64,000 nt of DNA, from the NCBI GenBank assembly GCA_045564455.1, contig JBJLHG010000002.1:62001-126000 (forward strand), read 5' to 3'. The stretch is from CASICS01 sp045564455. Its GTDB lineage: Bacteria; Pseudomonadota; Gammaproteobacteria; Magnimaribacterales; AG-339-G14. The notes beneath the pieces were generated by a model. That model did no database searches. It was not told where the DNA came from and was given only the letters and a program-made list of their open reading frames with translations. Positions 40,500-48,549 of the stretch are shown one piece after another. A program made the translations under genes and the position numbers. The stretch's first letter is position 1. Each line of letters starts with the position of its first letter.

Positions 40500-42434
40500 A
40501 TGTCTAAAAAGATTTATCACGTTTCTGATGAGCTAAAAGGTAGTGCCTTGATTTCTGAAGATGAATATAAGAAATTGTACCAATGCTCAATAGATTCACC
40601 GAAGGAATTTTGGTCTTCAAAAGCAAAGGAATATTTAGATTGGTTTGAAACTTGGGATGATGTTTGCTCAGCAGATTTGCCAAATGGAGAAATAAATTGG
40701 TTCAAAGGAGCTAAATTAAATGCGTCATACAACTGCATAGATCGTCATCTAAGTTCTAAGTCAAAAGATACTGCAATAATTTGGGAAGGCGACAACCCTG
40801 AAGAGGAGAGGAAAATTTCCTATCAAGAGCTCCACGATGAGGTATGTAAGTTTTCTAACTTATTAAAATCTAGAAATGTTAAAAAAGGAGATAGAGTTTG
40901 TATATACATGCCTATGATTCCTGAAGCCGCCTTCGCGATGCTAGCTTGCGCAAGAATTGGTGCAATTCATTCTGTTGTTTTTGGAGGATTTTCCATTGAA
41001 TCTCTTAAAGATAGAATTTTGGATTCTGACTGTAGAGTAATAATTACAGCTAATGAAGGCTTAAGAGGTGGAAAATTTATTTCATTGAAGGTAAACGTAG
41101 ATGCAGCTGTAAAAAAATGTCCTAATGTTCATTCAGTTATCGTTGTGAATAGAACCGATAATTTTACTAATTTAAATCCATCCATCGATGTTGATTATTT
41201 AATTGAAAAGGAAAAATTTAAACCAGAGTGTCTGTGTGAAGAAATGGATGCAGAAGATCCGCTATTTATTCTTTATACCTCTGGATCTACCGGAAAACCC
41301 AAAGGAGTCCTTCATACTACTGGTGGATACATGCTAGGAGCTAGCTTATCGCATAAATTAATATTTAATTATCAAGATGGGGACATATATTGGTGTACGG
41401 CAGATGTTGGCTGGGTTACAGGTCACTCATATATCGTATATGGTCCATTAGCCAATGGAGCTACAACATTAATGTTTGAAGGAATTCCTACTTACCCAGA
41501 TGTTTCTAGATTTTGGAATGTAATAGATAAACATCAGGTTAATATTTTTTACACTGCTCCTACAGCAATTCGAGCTTTAATGGCTCATGGAAATGAACCC
41601 CTAAATAATTCTTCTAGATTATCTTTAAAAGTAATTGGTACCGTAGGTGAGCCTATCAATCCTGAAGCTTGGGAATGGTATTACAAAGAAGTTGGCAAAG
41701 AACGATGTCCAATAGTTGATACCTGGTGGCAAACAGAAACGGGAAGTATCCTTATTTCTGGACTGGCTGGATTTACCCCGCAAAAACCCGGAAGTGCTTC
41801 CACTCCTTTTTTGGGTATATTACCAGTCCTTTTAGATGAAAATGGAATTGAAATTATAGGTCCAGGATCAGGAAATTTAGCTATCAAAAACTCTTGGCCA
41901 TCTCAAATAAGAACGGTATTTGGAGATCATGAAAGATGTATAAATACTTATTACTCAACTTACAAAAATTATTATTTTACTGGTGATGGTGCTAGAAGAG
42001 ATGAAGATGGTTATTATTGGATAACTGGAAGGGTTGATGATGTTTTAAATGTTTCTGGTCATAGACTAGGAACTGCAGAAATAGAAAGTGCATTAGTTCT
42101 TCATGATCATATTGCAGAAGCTGCAGTTGTAGGATTTGAACATTCTATTAAGGGTCAGGGAATTTATTGCTATGTAAGCTTAATGAAAAACGCATCTCCT
42201 TCAGAAAAATTAAAAAAAGAATTGATAGATTCTACTATTAAAGAGATTGGCCCAATTGCAAAACCTGATTTAATACAATTTACTTTCGATCTGCCAAAAA
42301 CAAGATCGGGGAAAATTATGAGAAGGATTTTAAGAAAAATTGCTAGTAATGAAATTGATGAGCTAGGAGATATTTCTACTCTTGCTGATCCTTCAATAGT
42401 TGATAAATTAATCTCTGAAAGACAAAATAAGTAA
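40500..42434 (+). CDS. acs: acetyl-CoA synthetase
   Basis: A 644-residue adenylate-forming enzyme activating acetate to acetyl-CoA. The AMP-binding P-loop is YTSGSTGKPKG (259-269), a second core motif is DTWWQTETG, and the C-terminal catalytic lysine is K605 in TRSGKIMRR, the site regulated by acetylation in Acs. Length fits E. coli Acs (652). msrA begins on the last base of the stop codon. It would let the cell use free acetate. Confidence 0.95.
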   Translation: MSKKIYHVSDELKGSALISEDEYKKLYQCSIDSPKEFWSSKAKEYLDWFETWDDVCSADLPNGEINWFKGAKLNASYNCIDRHLSSKSKDTAIIWEGDNPEEERKISYQELHDEVCKFSNLLKSRNVKKGDRVCIYMPMIPEAAFAMLACARIGAIHSVVFGGFSIESLKDRILDSDCRVIITANEGLRGGKFISLKVNVDAAVKKCPNVHSVIVVNRTDNFTNLNPSIDVDYLIEKEKFKPECLCEEMDAEDPLFILYTSGSTGKPKGVLHTTGGYMLGASLSHKLIFNYQDGDIYWCTADVGWVTGHSYIVYGPLANGATTLMFEGIPTYPDVSRFWNVIDKHQVNIFYTAPTAIRALMAHGNEPLNNSSRLSLKVIGTVGEPINPEAWEWYYKEVGKERCPIVDTWWQTETGSILISGLAGFTPQKPGSASTPFLGILPVLLDENGIEIIGPGSGNLAIKNSWPSQIRTVFGDHERCINTYYSTYKNYYFTGDGARRDEDGYYWITGRVDDVLNVSGHRLGTAEIESALVLHDHIAEAAVVGFEHSIKGQGIYCYVSLMKNASPSEKLKKELIDSTIKEIGPIAKPDLIQFTFDLPKTRSGKIMRRILRKIASNEIDELGDISTLADPSIVDKLISERQNK

Positions 42435-43075
42435 TGTCTTTATTTTCATTTAATAATAAGTCTGAATTAGTTTTAAGAGAAGATGCTCTTCCGGGAAGAC
42501 CAGAGCCAATTTTTGTACCTGATTTTCATTTTGTAAGTGGTAAATCTTTAAATGATATAAAAAAACAAGATTTAGAAACTGTAGTTTTTGGTATGGGCTG
42601 TTTTTGGGGAGCAGAAAAATTTTTTTGGAATATTCCTGGAGTTGCTTACACCTCTGTTGGCTACATTTCAGGGTACACAGAAAATGCAACTTATGAAGAA
42701 GTTTGTTCTGGAATGACTGGTCACAATGAAGCTGTTGAAATTATTTTTTCTCCTTCGAAAATTTCAATTGAAACCTTATTAAAGGCATTTTGGGAAAATC
42801 ATGACCCAACTCAAGGAATGCGACAAGGCAACGATATTGGAACTCAATATAGATCAGGAGTTTATTATATGAATGAATTAAACTTACCTCAAATAAAAGA
42901 ATCAAAAACTAAATACCAAGAAAAATTAAGTAAAAATAATTTTGGAACGATTACTACAGAAATAATACCCGCATCAAAATTTTATTACGCTGAGGAATAC
43001 CACCAACAATACCTAGCAAAAAATCCCAATGGCTATTGTGGCCATGGCGGATGCGGAGTTACTTTCGAAGATTAA
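42434..43075 (+). CDS. msrA: peptide methionine sulfoxide reductase MsrA
   Basis: A 213-residue enzyme that reduces (S)-methionine sulfoxide in proteins. The nucleophile is C56 in GMGCFWGAE; GCGG near the C-terminus supplies resolving cysteines. The HDPTQGMRQGNDIGTQYRS core is typical. An N-terminal stretch of about 48 residues before the catalytic core resembles E. coli MsrA. The ATG overlaps the acs stop by one base. Its stop shares TTAA with the MBL gene on the other strand. Confidence 0.95.
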   Translation: MSLFSFNNKSELVLREDALPGRPEPIFVPDFHFVSGKSLNDIKKQDLETVVFGMGCFWGAEKFFWNIPGVAYTSVGYISGYTENATYEEVCSGMTGHNEAVEIIFSPSKISIETLLKAFWENHDPTQGMRQGNDIGTQYRSGVYYMNELNLPQIKESKTKYQEKLSKNNFGTITTEIIPASKFYYAEEYHQQYLAKNPNGYCGHGGCGVTFED

Positions 43076-43899
43076 CCTTTCCAGTAGTAGTTTTCTTCCT
43101 TTATTTCAACTCTTTCGTCTTCAATCAATTTGTTTAAATGAGCTAATAAAGAATATTTAGCAATTGCGAGTAAATTTTTATCTACATCGTCATAAACAAT
43201 ATTCAATAATTCATCAAGAGACGCAATTGATACTTCTGAAATAGCATCGACAACTTTTTTTTCCCTATACATGCGATGACTAACTATCCAATCTACAACA
43301 CTGTAAGGGTTTTCCATAAGATTTCCATGCCCAGGAGCAATTAACTTAAGATCAATTTTTTTCAGGATTTCTAAAGAATTTAAGTATTCCTTCATGTTGC
43401 CATCTGGCGGAGCTATAACTACTGTGGATCCATCCATGATGTGATCTCCAGTAAAAATTAAATTTTCTTTTTCTAATAAAAAGCATAGATGATTTGATGC
43501 ATGCCCAGGAGTATGAATAGCTTTCAATGAATATTCTGTTTCTATTATTTCATCTCCATCTTCCAAAACTTTATTAGCTTTAAAGGTGGGATCCTGCATT
43601 TCTTTATTAAGTGCATACATTCCCATAACTGGAGCGGCAGTTCGTTGATGAAGAAGTTTAGCTCCAGGAGAATGGTCGTTATGTGTATGGGTAACTAAAA
43701 TTTGCTTTATGTCTTCGCCACAAACTTTGACAATATTTTCTATATGCTCTTTAGATGCGGGTCCTGGATCTATAACTGTAATTTCTTGATGGCCAACCAA
43801 ATAAGTATTCGTTCCTCCTCCAGTAAAAACTCCACCGTTGTCGGCAGTTATTCTTCGAACTAAAGGAGATAATTCAGTGATCTTCATATCCGATATCAC
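43072..43899 (-). CDS. metallo-beta-lactamase-fold hydrolase (LACTB2-like)
   Basis: A 275-residue MBL-fold protein with the HxHxDH motif in THTHNDH (H71-H76), later TPGHASNH and APGHG. It resembles LACTB2-type hydrolases with a C-terminal helical part containing HLNKLIEDERVEIKE. Activity on thioester, RNA or ester is unknown. The frame begins at ATG 43899, inside the NUDIX gene; the ATG at 43887 (fifth residue) is an alternative start. It overlaps the NUDIX gene upstream by 26 bases, so the two are coupled. Confidence 0.82.
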   Translation of the reverse strand: MISDMKITELSPLVRRITADNGGVFTGGGTNTYLVGHQEITVIDPGPASKEHIENIVKVCGEDIKQILVTHTHNDHSPGAKLLHQRTAAPVMGMYALNKEMQDPTFKANKVLEDGDEIIETEYSLKAIHTPGHASNHLCFLLEKENLIFTGDHIMDGSTVVIAPPDGNMKEYLNSLEILKKIDLKLIAPGHGNLMENPYSVVDWIVSHRMYREKKVVDAISEVSIASLDELLNIVYDDVDKNLLAIAKYSLLAHLNKLIEDERVEIKEENYYWKG

Positions 43900-44743
43900 C
43901 TGGAAGCAACCCTACAAGCTTTCCATTTTCCATAAAAAATTTTGGCTCTATAGATGAAACTTCATTTTGATAATTTACTTTATTCTTCAAAAGACTATGA
44001 GTATCCGAAAACCCGATTATAGATTCTAAATTTTTTATTGTCGGTAGAATTATTGGAAAGCTGCCTTCTTCTCCTTTTTGAAGTGCTTCTTCAGGAGAGA
44101 TCCAAGTACTTTCTACTCCTTCACTTCCATCATGGATAGCATCTTGATCATCTGGTGCAAGCGCAATGAAAAATCTTGTACTATATCTTTTCATTTCCAT
44201 TTTTGGAGTTACCCAATGGGATACGTAAGCTAATCTATCTACTGCAAGTTTTAAATTCAACTCTTTGCAAAGTTCCAAAAGAACAGGTTCTCCTTTATTC
44301 AATCTATCTTGATATGAATTCAAAATATTCATTTCAGATTCGTCAGAGGCTCCGAAAAAATCTCCATTTTCTCTATAAGCCAAAAGAACTCCGCATTCCT
44401 CAAAACATTCCCTTATACATGCAATCCAATAATTCAATCCACCCTCTTTTAAGCCTAAAATTTGGGAAGCCATTTCATCGGTTAAGCCAGAACAAAAGCT
44501 ATTAATTTCTATTTCTTCGTCAACTGGATCTAATTTTCCACCTGGAAAAACCCAAGCACCCCCGAAATTTGTTTTAGCATTTCGCTTTATCATAAATACT
44601 TCTATATTTTCATTAGAAGCTCTAACCAGCAGCACAGTAGCTGCTGGTTTAGGATCAGCTGGAGGTGCATTTGGATCTGCCTTTTGAATGTTTACAGACT
44701 TATCCTTAGATAAAATTTCTGGAAATTCCTTATCTTTTGGCAT
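43874..44743 (-). CDS. NUDIX hydrolase with a split Nudix box (NUDT19-like)
   Basis: A 289-residue protein. The first half of the Nudix box, FPGGKLDPVDEE, lies at 66-77 and the second half, RECFEECG, at 111-118, with about 30 residues inserted. This insertion is a feature of NUDT19 enzymes, which act on CoA derivatives. The substrate is therefore probably a CoA or acyl-CoA, but this is inference. The next genes, an MBL hydrolase and a nitronate-monooxygenase-like protein upstream, make a minus-strand run of three with short gaps. Confidence 0.8.
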   Translation of the reverse strand: MPKDKEFPEILSKDKSVNIQKADPNAPPADPKPAATVLLVRASNENIEVFMIKRNAKTNFGGAWVFPGGKLDPVDEEIEINSFCSGLTDEMASQILGLKEGGLNYWIACIRECFEECGVLLAYRENGDFFGASDESEMNILNSYQDRLNKGEPVLLELCKELNLKLAVDRLAYVSHWVTPKMEMKRYSTRFFIALAPDDQDAIHDGSEGVESTWISPEEALQKGEEGSFPIILPTIKNLESIIGFSDTHSLLKNKVNYQNEVSSIEPKFFMENGKLVGLLPGDIGYEDH

Positions 44744-44749
44744 TTTTCC

Positions 44750-45727
44750 TTAAGCAATAAATTTAGCTAATCTACTATTTATGATTTCTTCTGCTTCTGA
44801 AACCATTCCATCTATCAGCTCTTGGCAAGAAGGAATATCATGGATTAATCCGGCGACCATTCCACAACTCCAAGCACCTTCTTCCATCTTTCCTTCAGTC
44901 ATAATTTTAGGATAAACTCCCGCTACTTCATCGAGAATATCTTCTATTTTGATATCATCACCAAGTGCTTTTTCCTTTTGCTGAATACTTGTAACGGCAT
45001 CATTTTTTAAGACTCTTTCTGTATTTCTTAATGATCTCATTATCAAAGTAGTATCCAATTCTGAAGCAGCAACTAAAGCATCTTTTACATTTTGATGAAC
45101 AGGGGCTTCTTTTGTAGCTATAAATCTAGTTCCTAAGTTAACTCCTTCTGCTCCCAAAGCAAGAGCGGCAGCCAGTTGCTTTCCATTTCCCATACCCCCA
45201 GAAGCGACGAAGGGAATAGCAAGTTCTTCAGCAGCTCTAGGAAGTAAAATCATATTTGGAATATCATCTTCTCCTGGGTGTCCGCCACATTCAAAACCAT
45301 CAACACTAGCTGCATCACATCCAATATCTTGAGCTTTCAAAGCATGTCTAACAGATGTGCATTTATGAATAACTTTTATATCTGCTGCTTTTAAAGTCTC
45401 GATATATGCCTGAGGATTTCTTCCGGCAGTCTCTACTGCTTTTACTCCGCCTTCAATTATTGCTTGAATATAGCCAGGATAATCAGGCTGATTAAACATT
45501 GGTAAAAAAGTTAAGTTGACGCCAAATGGTTTATCAGTCATTTCATGACATCTTGCTATTTCTTTTGCTAAATCTTCAGGTGTTTTTTGTGTAAGGCCAG
45601 TAATAATTCCTAAACCACCAGCATTTGAAACAGCGGACGCCATTTCTGCAAAACCAACATAATGCATCCCACCCTGAATAATTGGGTGTTTAATTCCAAA
45701 CATTTCTGTAATTTTTGTTTTAATCAT
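44750..45727 (-). CDS. nitronate monooxygenase/FabK-type flavoprotein
   Basis: A 325-residue TIM-barrel FMN enzyme. The start, GIKHPIIQGGMHYVGFAEMA, and the FMN loop VASGGMGNGKQLAAALALGAEGV are typical of the 2-nitropropane dioxygenase family. Members oxidise nitronates or reduce enoyl-ACP; which applies is not clear. A GGAG-type ribosome site (AAGGAGAG) precedes the ATG. It heads a three-gene minus-strand run with the NUDIX and MBL genes. It is divergent from nnrD. Confidence 0.85.
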   Translation of the reverse strand: MIKTKITEMFGIKHPIIQGGMHYVGFAEMASAVSNAGGLGIITGLTQKTPEDLAKEIARCHEMTDKPFGVNLTFLPMFNQPDYPGYIQAIIEGGVKAVETAGRNPQAYIETLKAADIKVIHKCTSVRHALKAQDIGCDAASVDGFECGGHPGEDDIPNMILLPRAAEELAIPFVASGGMGNGKQLAAALALGAEGVNLGTRFIATKEAPVHQNVKDALVAASELDTTLIMRSLRNTERVLKNDAVTSIQQKEKALGDDIKIEDILDEVAGVYPKIMTEGKMEEGAWSCGMVAGLIHDIPSCQELIDGMVSEAEEIINSRLAKFIA

Positions 45728-45825
45728 TTTTTTCTCTCCTTTTAAATAATTAGTCAGTAACTATATCTTTAATGACGTAGGTTGCAATAAATGATAAAAC
45801 GTCTTACAAAAAAAATGTTAAAAAA

Positions 45826-46662
45826 TTGAAAATACATGGAATAAAAAAAGATCGTTTATTAAAAAAATTAATAAGATCCCCTGATGATCATAAAGGAATT
45901 TTTGGTCATGTAATGATTATTGCCGGTAATATAGGCTTTGGTGGGGCTGGGTTATTAGCATCTAAATCTGCTATTTGTAGCGGTGCGGGATTAGTTTCTC
46001 TAGCCACACGAACTGAACATATAAGCGCAGCTATAAATTTTTGTCCCGAAGTCATGACCAAGCCAGTAGATAATGGCCAAGCATTAGAAAAATACTTAGA
46101 CAAACCTTCTGTTTTTTGTGTTGGTCCAGGTCTAGATAAAAATTTTTGGGCTGAGCAAGTTTTATACAAGACATTAGAAGCTTCAAAAAAAAGAAATCTT
46201 CCGTTACTGATAGATGCAGATGGATTAAATTTGTTGCCAAAATTTATAAAAAAAGTACCGCTTCCAAAAAAACTGATTATTACACCTCATACTGGTGAAG
46301 CTTCAGTATTGTTAAATACCTCTGTCGATAAAATTCAATCGAATCGAATTCAAGCTGCTAGAAGACTTTCTAAAAAATATTCTGCTGTTGTAGTTTTGAA
46401 AGGACATAAGACTATCATCTGTCATAAAGATAAAATCTTTGTCTGTAATAAAGGTAATCCGGGTATGGCAACTGGAGGGATGGGAGATGTGTTATCAGGA
46501 ATTATTTCGGGATTGATTGCCCAAAAAATGAGCCTCTTGGATGCAGCTTGTCTTGGGGTCGATCTTCACGCAGAAGCAGGAGACGAATACGCTTCAGCTA
46601 TTGGACAAAGAGGACTCATACCCACAGATATAATTGAGATTGTAAAAGAACTAATTCTTTAA
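45826..46662 (+). CDS. nnrD: ADP-dependent NAD(P)H-hydrate dehydratase
   Basis: A 278-residue protein equal to the C-terminal dehydratase domain of YjeF. Visible are GNIGFGGAGLLASKSAI and the nucleotide-binding GNPGMATGGMGDVLSG. It repairs hydrated NADH and NADPH. The NnrE epimerase half that is fused in E. coli is absent; no epimerase gene is in the window. The start is a TTG, and no ATG occurs in frame nearby upstream. tsaE follows six bases later, which reproduces the yjeF-tsaE linkage. Confidence 0.9.
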   Translation: MKIHGIKKDRLLKKLIRSPDDHKGIFGHVMIIAGNIGFGGAGLLASKSAICSGAGLVSLATRTEHISAAINFCPEVMTKPVDNGQALEKYLDKPSVFCVGPGLDKNFWAEQVLYKTLEASKKRNLPLLIDADGLNLLPKFIKKVPLPKKLIITPHTGEASVLLNTSVDKIQSNRIQAARRLSKKYSAVVVLKGHKTIICHKDKIFVCNKGNPGMATGGMGDVLSGIISGLIAQKMSLLDAACLGVDLHAEAGDEYASAIGQRGLIPTDIIEIVKELIL

Positions 46663-46668
46663 AGACAA

Positions 46669-47109
46669 ATGGAAGAATTTATATTGGATACCTTGCTAGA
46701 AACTAAAAAATTAGGAAAAAAAATAGCTTATAACCTAAGTGAAATTAAAAGTACTGAAGCATTTATAATTTTTTTAGAAGGCGACTTGGGCTCTGGAAAA
46801 ACCACCTTAACAAAAGAAATTATTTCTTCTTTAGGAGTTCTAGAATCTATTACTAGTCCTACTTTTACAATAATTGAGCCTTATGAAATAAAAAATAGAA
46901 ATATTTATCACATGGATTTATATAGAATTGAAGAGGCTTCAGAGTTAGCTGCAATCGGTATAAATGAATATTGCAAAGAACCAAATTCTATTATTTTCGT
47001 AGAATGGCCGGAAAAAAGCTTCGGTTATTTTAATAGGTTTGATATGAAAATTTCTTTAAAACATTTGTCTGAAAATGAAAGAAAATGTTCAATTGAGTTA
47101 AATTCCTAA
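46669..47109 (+). CDS. tsaE: tRNA threonylcarbamoyladenosine biosynthesis ATPase TsaE
   Basis: A 146-residue P-loop ATPase (YjeE) needed for t6A at tRNA position 37. Walker A is EGDLGSGKTT (37-46), switch-like SPTFTIIEPYE follows, and VEWPE near the C-terminus is the family tail. It overlaps, by 12 bases and on the other strand, the end of the MazG-like gene. Its partners TsaB, TsaC and TsaD are not in the window. Confidence 0.95.
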   Translation: MEEFILDTLLETKKLGKKIAYNLSEIKSTEAFIIFLEGDLGSGKTTLTKEIISSLGVLESITSPTFTIIEPYEIKNRNIYHMDLYRIEEASELAAIGINEYCKEPNSIIFVEWPEKSFGYFNRFDMKISLKHLSENERKCSIELNS

Positions 47110-47466
47110 AACTTTTTTTATATCTGGACGAAAGTAAGTTTCAGGTTTCATTATTTTTCCTGCCTCATTTTTAATGGCTTTTCCATCAACAAATTTGCTC
47201 ATGTTGGAAGCTTTAACTTCTTCCCAGACCTTTTCAAAATTTATTCCGCAACTAGAGCACATGCCCATGATGACCCAAACCATATCTGCCAATCCATCAG
47301 CAACTTCAATCGTATCTTTGTTTTGAAAAGCTTCTAAAGTCTCTTTATATTCCTCGGTAATTAAATTCATATATAAGTCTGGTTGAGATCCTATTAAAGT
47401 TAAATTTTTATTCACTGGTTGATCTCCTGCTTCCATAAAACTTTCTACATCTTTTTGATACGACAT
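47098..47466 (-). CDS. MazG/HisE-like nucleotide pyrophosphohydrolase
   Basis: A 122-residue all-alpha protein with the EExxE/DxxxD metal-binding pattern of the all-alpha NTP pyrophosphatase superfamily: E38, E39, E42 (EEYKE) and D57, D61 (DGLAD). It also has a C-terminal tail with DGKAIKNEAGKIMKPETY, as in stand-alone members that resemble phosphoribosyl-ATP pyrophosphohydrolase. It could clean modified nucleotides; substrate is unknown. It is convergent with tsaE and overlaps its 3' end by 12 bases. Confidence 0.75.
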   Translation of the reverse strand: MSYQKDVESFMEAGDQPVNKNLTLIGSQPDLYMNLITEEYKETLEAFQNKDTIEVADGLADMVWVIMGMCSSCGINFEKVWEEVKASNMSKFVDGKAIKNEAGKIMKPETYFRPDIKKVLGI

Positions 47467-47554
47467 GATTCCTCTTTGATAATTTTTTAATGATAGTAAT
47501 TCATAAAATTAATATTAAATGACTTATTAATTTATTCAGGTAAATTAACACAAA

Positions 47555-47989
47555 ATGGAAATAATCTTAAAAGATGGCACTTACTATGAAATTGAACAAG
47601 ACGATCTTCTGTCTTGGCAAAGGACCTATACTGATTGCAATGTATTTCATGAAATAAATGCTGCCAAAGAATGGAGTCAATCTAATCCATCCAGAAGAAA
47701 GACTAAAAGAGGTATAAGAAGATTTCTAAACGCATGGCTATCAAAAGCCCATAAATTAAAAGGAAGTCCATTTATTTATTCTAAAGAGAAAAAACTTAAT
47801 AAAATAGAAGAATCTATGCATGATATTTCATGGGTAGATAAAGAAAATAGATCAGAAACCTCAAAATGGTATATAAAAAATAAAGGTTTTTACTACCTAG
47901 ATGGAAAAAAATATACCGAACCATACGGTATTAAAAAAGTGGTAAATATTTCTGATAAAAGTAAGAATTTAAAAAAAAATAAGAGTTGA
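47555..47989 (+). CDS. small basic protein with phage-type NPSRRKTKRG motif
   Basis: A 144-residue protein with no known domain I can name with confidence. The stretch WSQSNPSRRKTKRGIRRFLNAWL (in two overlapping parts, residues 40-50 and 49-63) resembles a motif seen in phage replication-type proteins, W-x-x-x-NP-x-R-RKT-x-RG-x-x-RF-x-N-x-WL. The C-terminal half is rich in Lys and aromatic residues. It is flanked by housekeeping genes and no phage genes. The origin of the motif and any role in nucleic-acid binding are inferences. Confidence 0.6.
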   Translation: MEIILKDGTYYEIEQDDLLSWQRTYTDCNVFHEINAAKEWSQSNPSRRKTKRGIRRFLNAWLSKAHKLKGSPFIYSKEKKLNKIEESMHDISWVDKENRSETSKWYIKNKGFYYLDGKKYTEPYGIKKVVNISDKSKNLKKNKS

Positions 47990-48056
47990 AATTCTATTTC
48001 TTATAAAAAGTTCTTCTGGTATCATTCGCGATCTAAAATACTAAAGCTGAATAAAA

Positions 48057-48470
48057 ATGAAAGAAGGAATACACCCAGAATATAGAAAAGTACTATTTCA
48101 TGACACTAGTGTGGATGAGTACTTCATCATTCCTTCTACAATAGATACAGATCAAACGAAGGAATGGAAAGATGGTGAAACTTATCCCTATTATCCTCTT
48201 GATGTATCATCTGCTTCTCATCCTTTTTATACAGGAGAGCATAAGATTGTCGATACTGGTGGAAGAGTTGATAGATTTAAAAAACGTTTTGCGAAAACTA
48301 CTGGAGCTGCTGTTTCCACTAAGAAAGAAGAAGCTCCTGTCGAAGATGTTATTGCTGAAGAAGCTCCTTTTGAAAAAGCCGTAACTGAAAAGGCTCCTGT
48401 TGAAGATGTTATTGCTGAAGAAGCTCCTGTTGAAGAAGTCAATGATGAAGCTTCGGAAAATAAAGACTGA
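48057..48470 (+). CDS. rpmE2: 50S ribosomal protein L31 type B with acidic C-terminal tail
   Basis: The first 80 residues are an L31 type B protein: MKEGIHPEYRKVLFHDTSVD, then DVSSASHPFYTGEHK and RFKKRFAK. It has no zinc-binding cysteines, like the zinc-independent C-minus paralogue. L31 sits on the large subunit bridge to the 30S head. Beyond residue 85 is a Glu/Asp/Ala/Val tail (about 50 residues) coded partly by a 60-base-period duplication. Usual type B L31 is about 85 residues, so the tail is extra. It precedes typA on the same strand. Confidence 0.88.
   Translation: MKEGIHPEYRKVLFHDTSVDEYFIIPSTIDTDQTKEWKDGETYPYYPLDVSSASHPFYTGEHKIVDTGGRVDRFKKRFAKTTGAAVSTKKEEAPVEDVIAEEAPFEKAVTEKAPVEDVIAEEAPVEEVNDEASENKD
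48333..48428 (+). repeat. two 36-base near-identical repeats in the L31 tail
   Basis: Segments 48333-48368 and 48393-48428 differ at one base and lie in a 60-base period. They encode APVEDVIAEEAP, a unit of the acidic tail. Near identity at synonymous sites suggests recent duplication. Confidence 0.85.
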
Positions 48471-48549
48471 TTTCAAAATAAGTTCTTTTGAACTCTAATT
48501 AAATTCCGTAAATTTTTAAATTTTGTTAATTAAACTTTATTTGTTTTAA

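Noticed and set aside
48481..48494. AGTTC-TTTT-GAACT hairpin after rpmE2 as a terminator
   Set aside because: The stem is only five base pairs and no T-tract follows.
47467..48549. A prophage or mobile island around the phage-motif gene
   Set aside because: No integrase, attachment repeats or structural genes; flanking genes are housekeeping.
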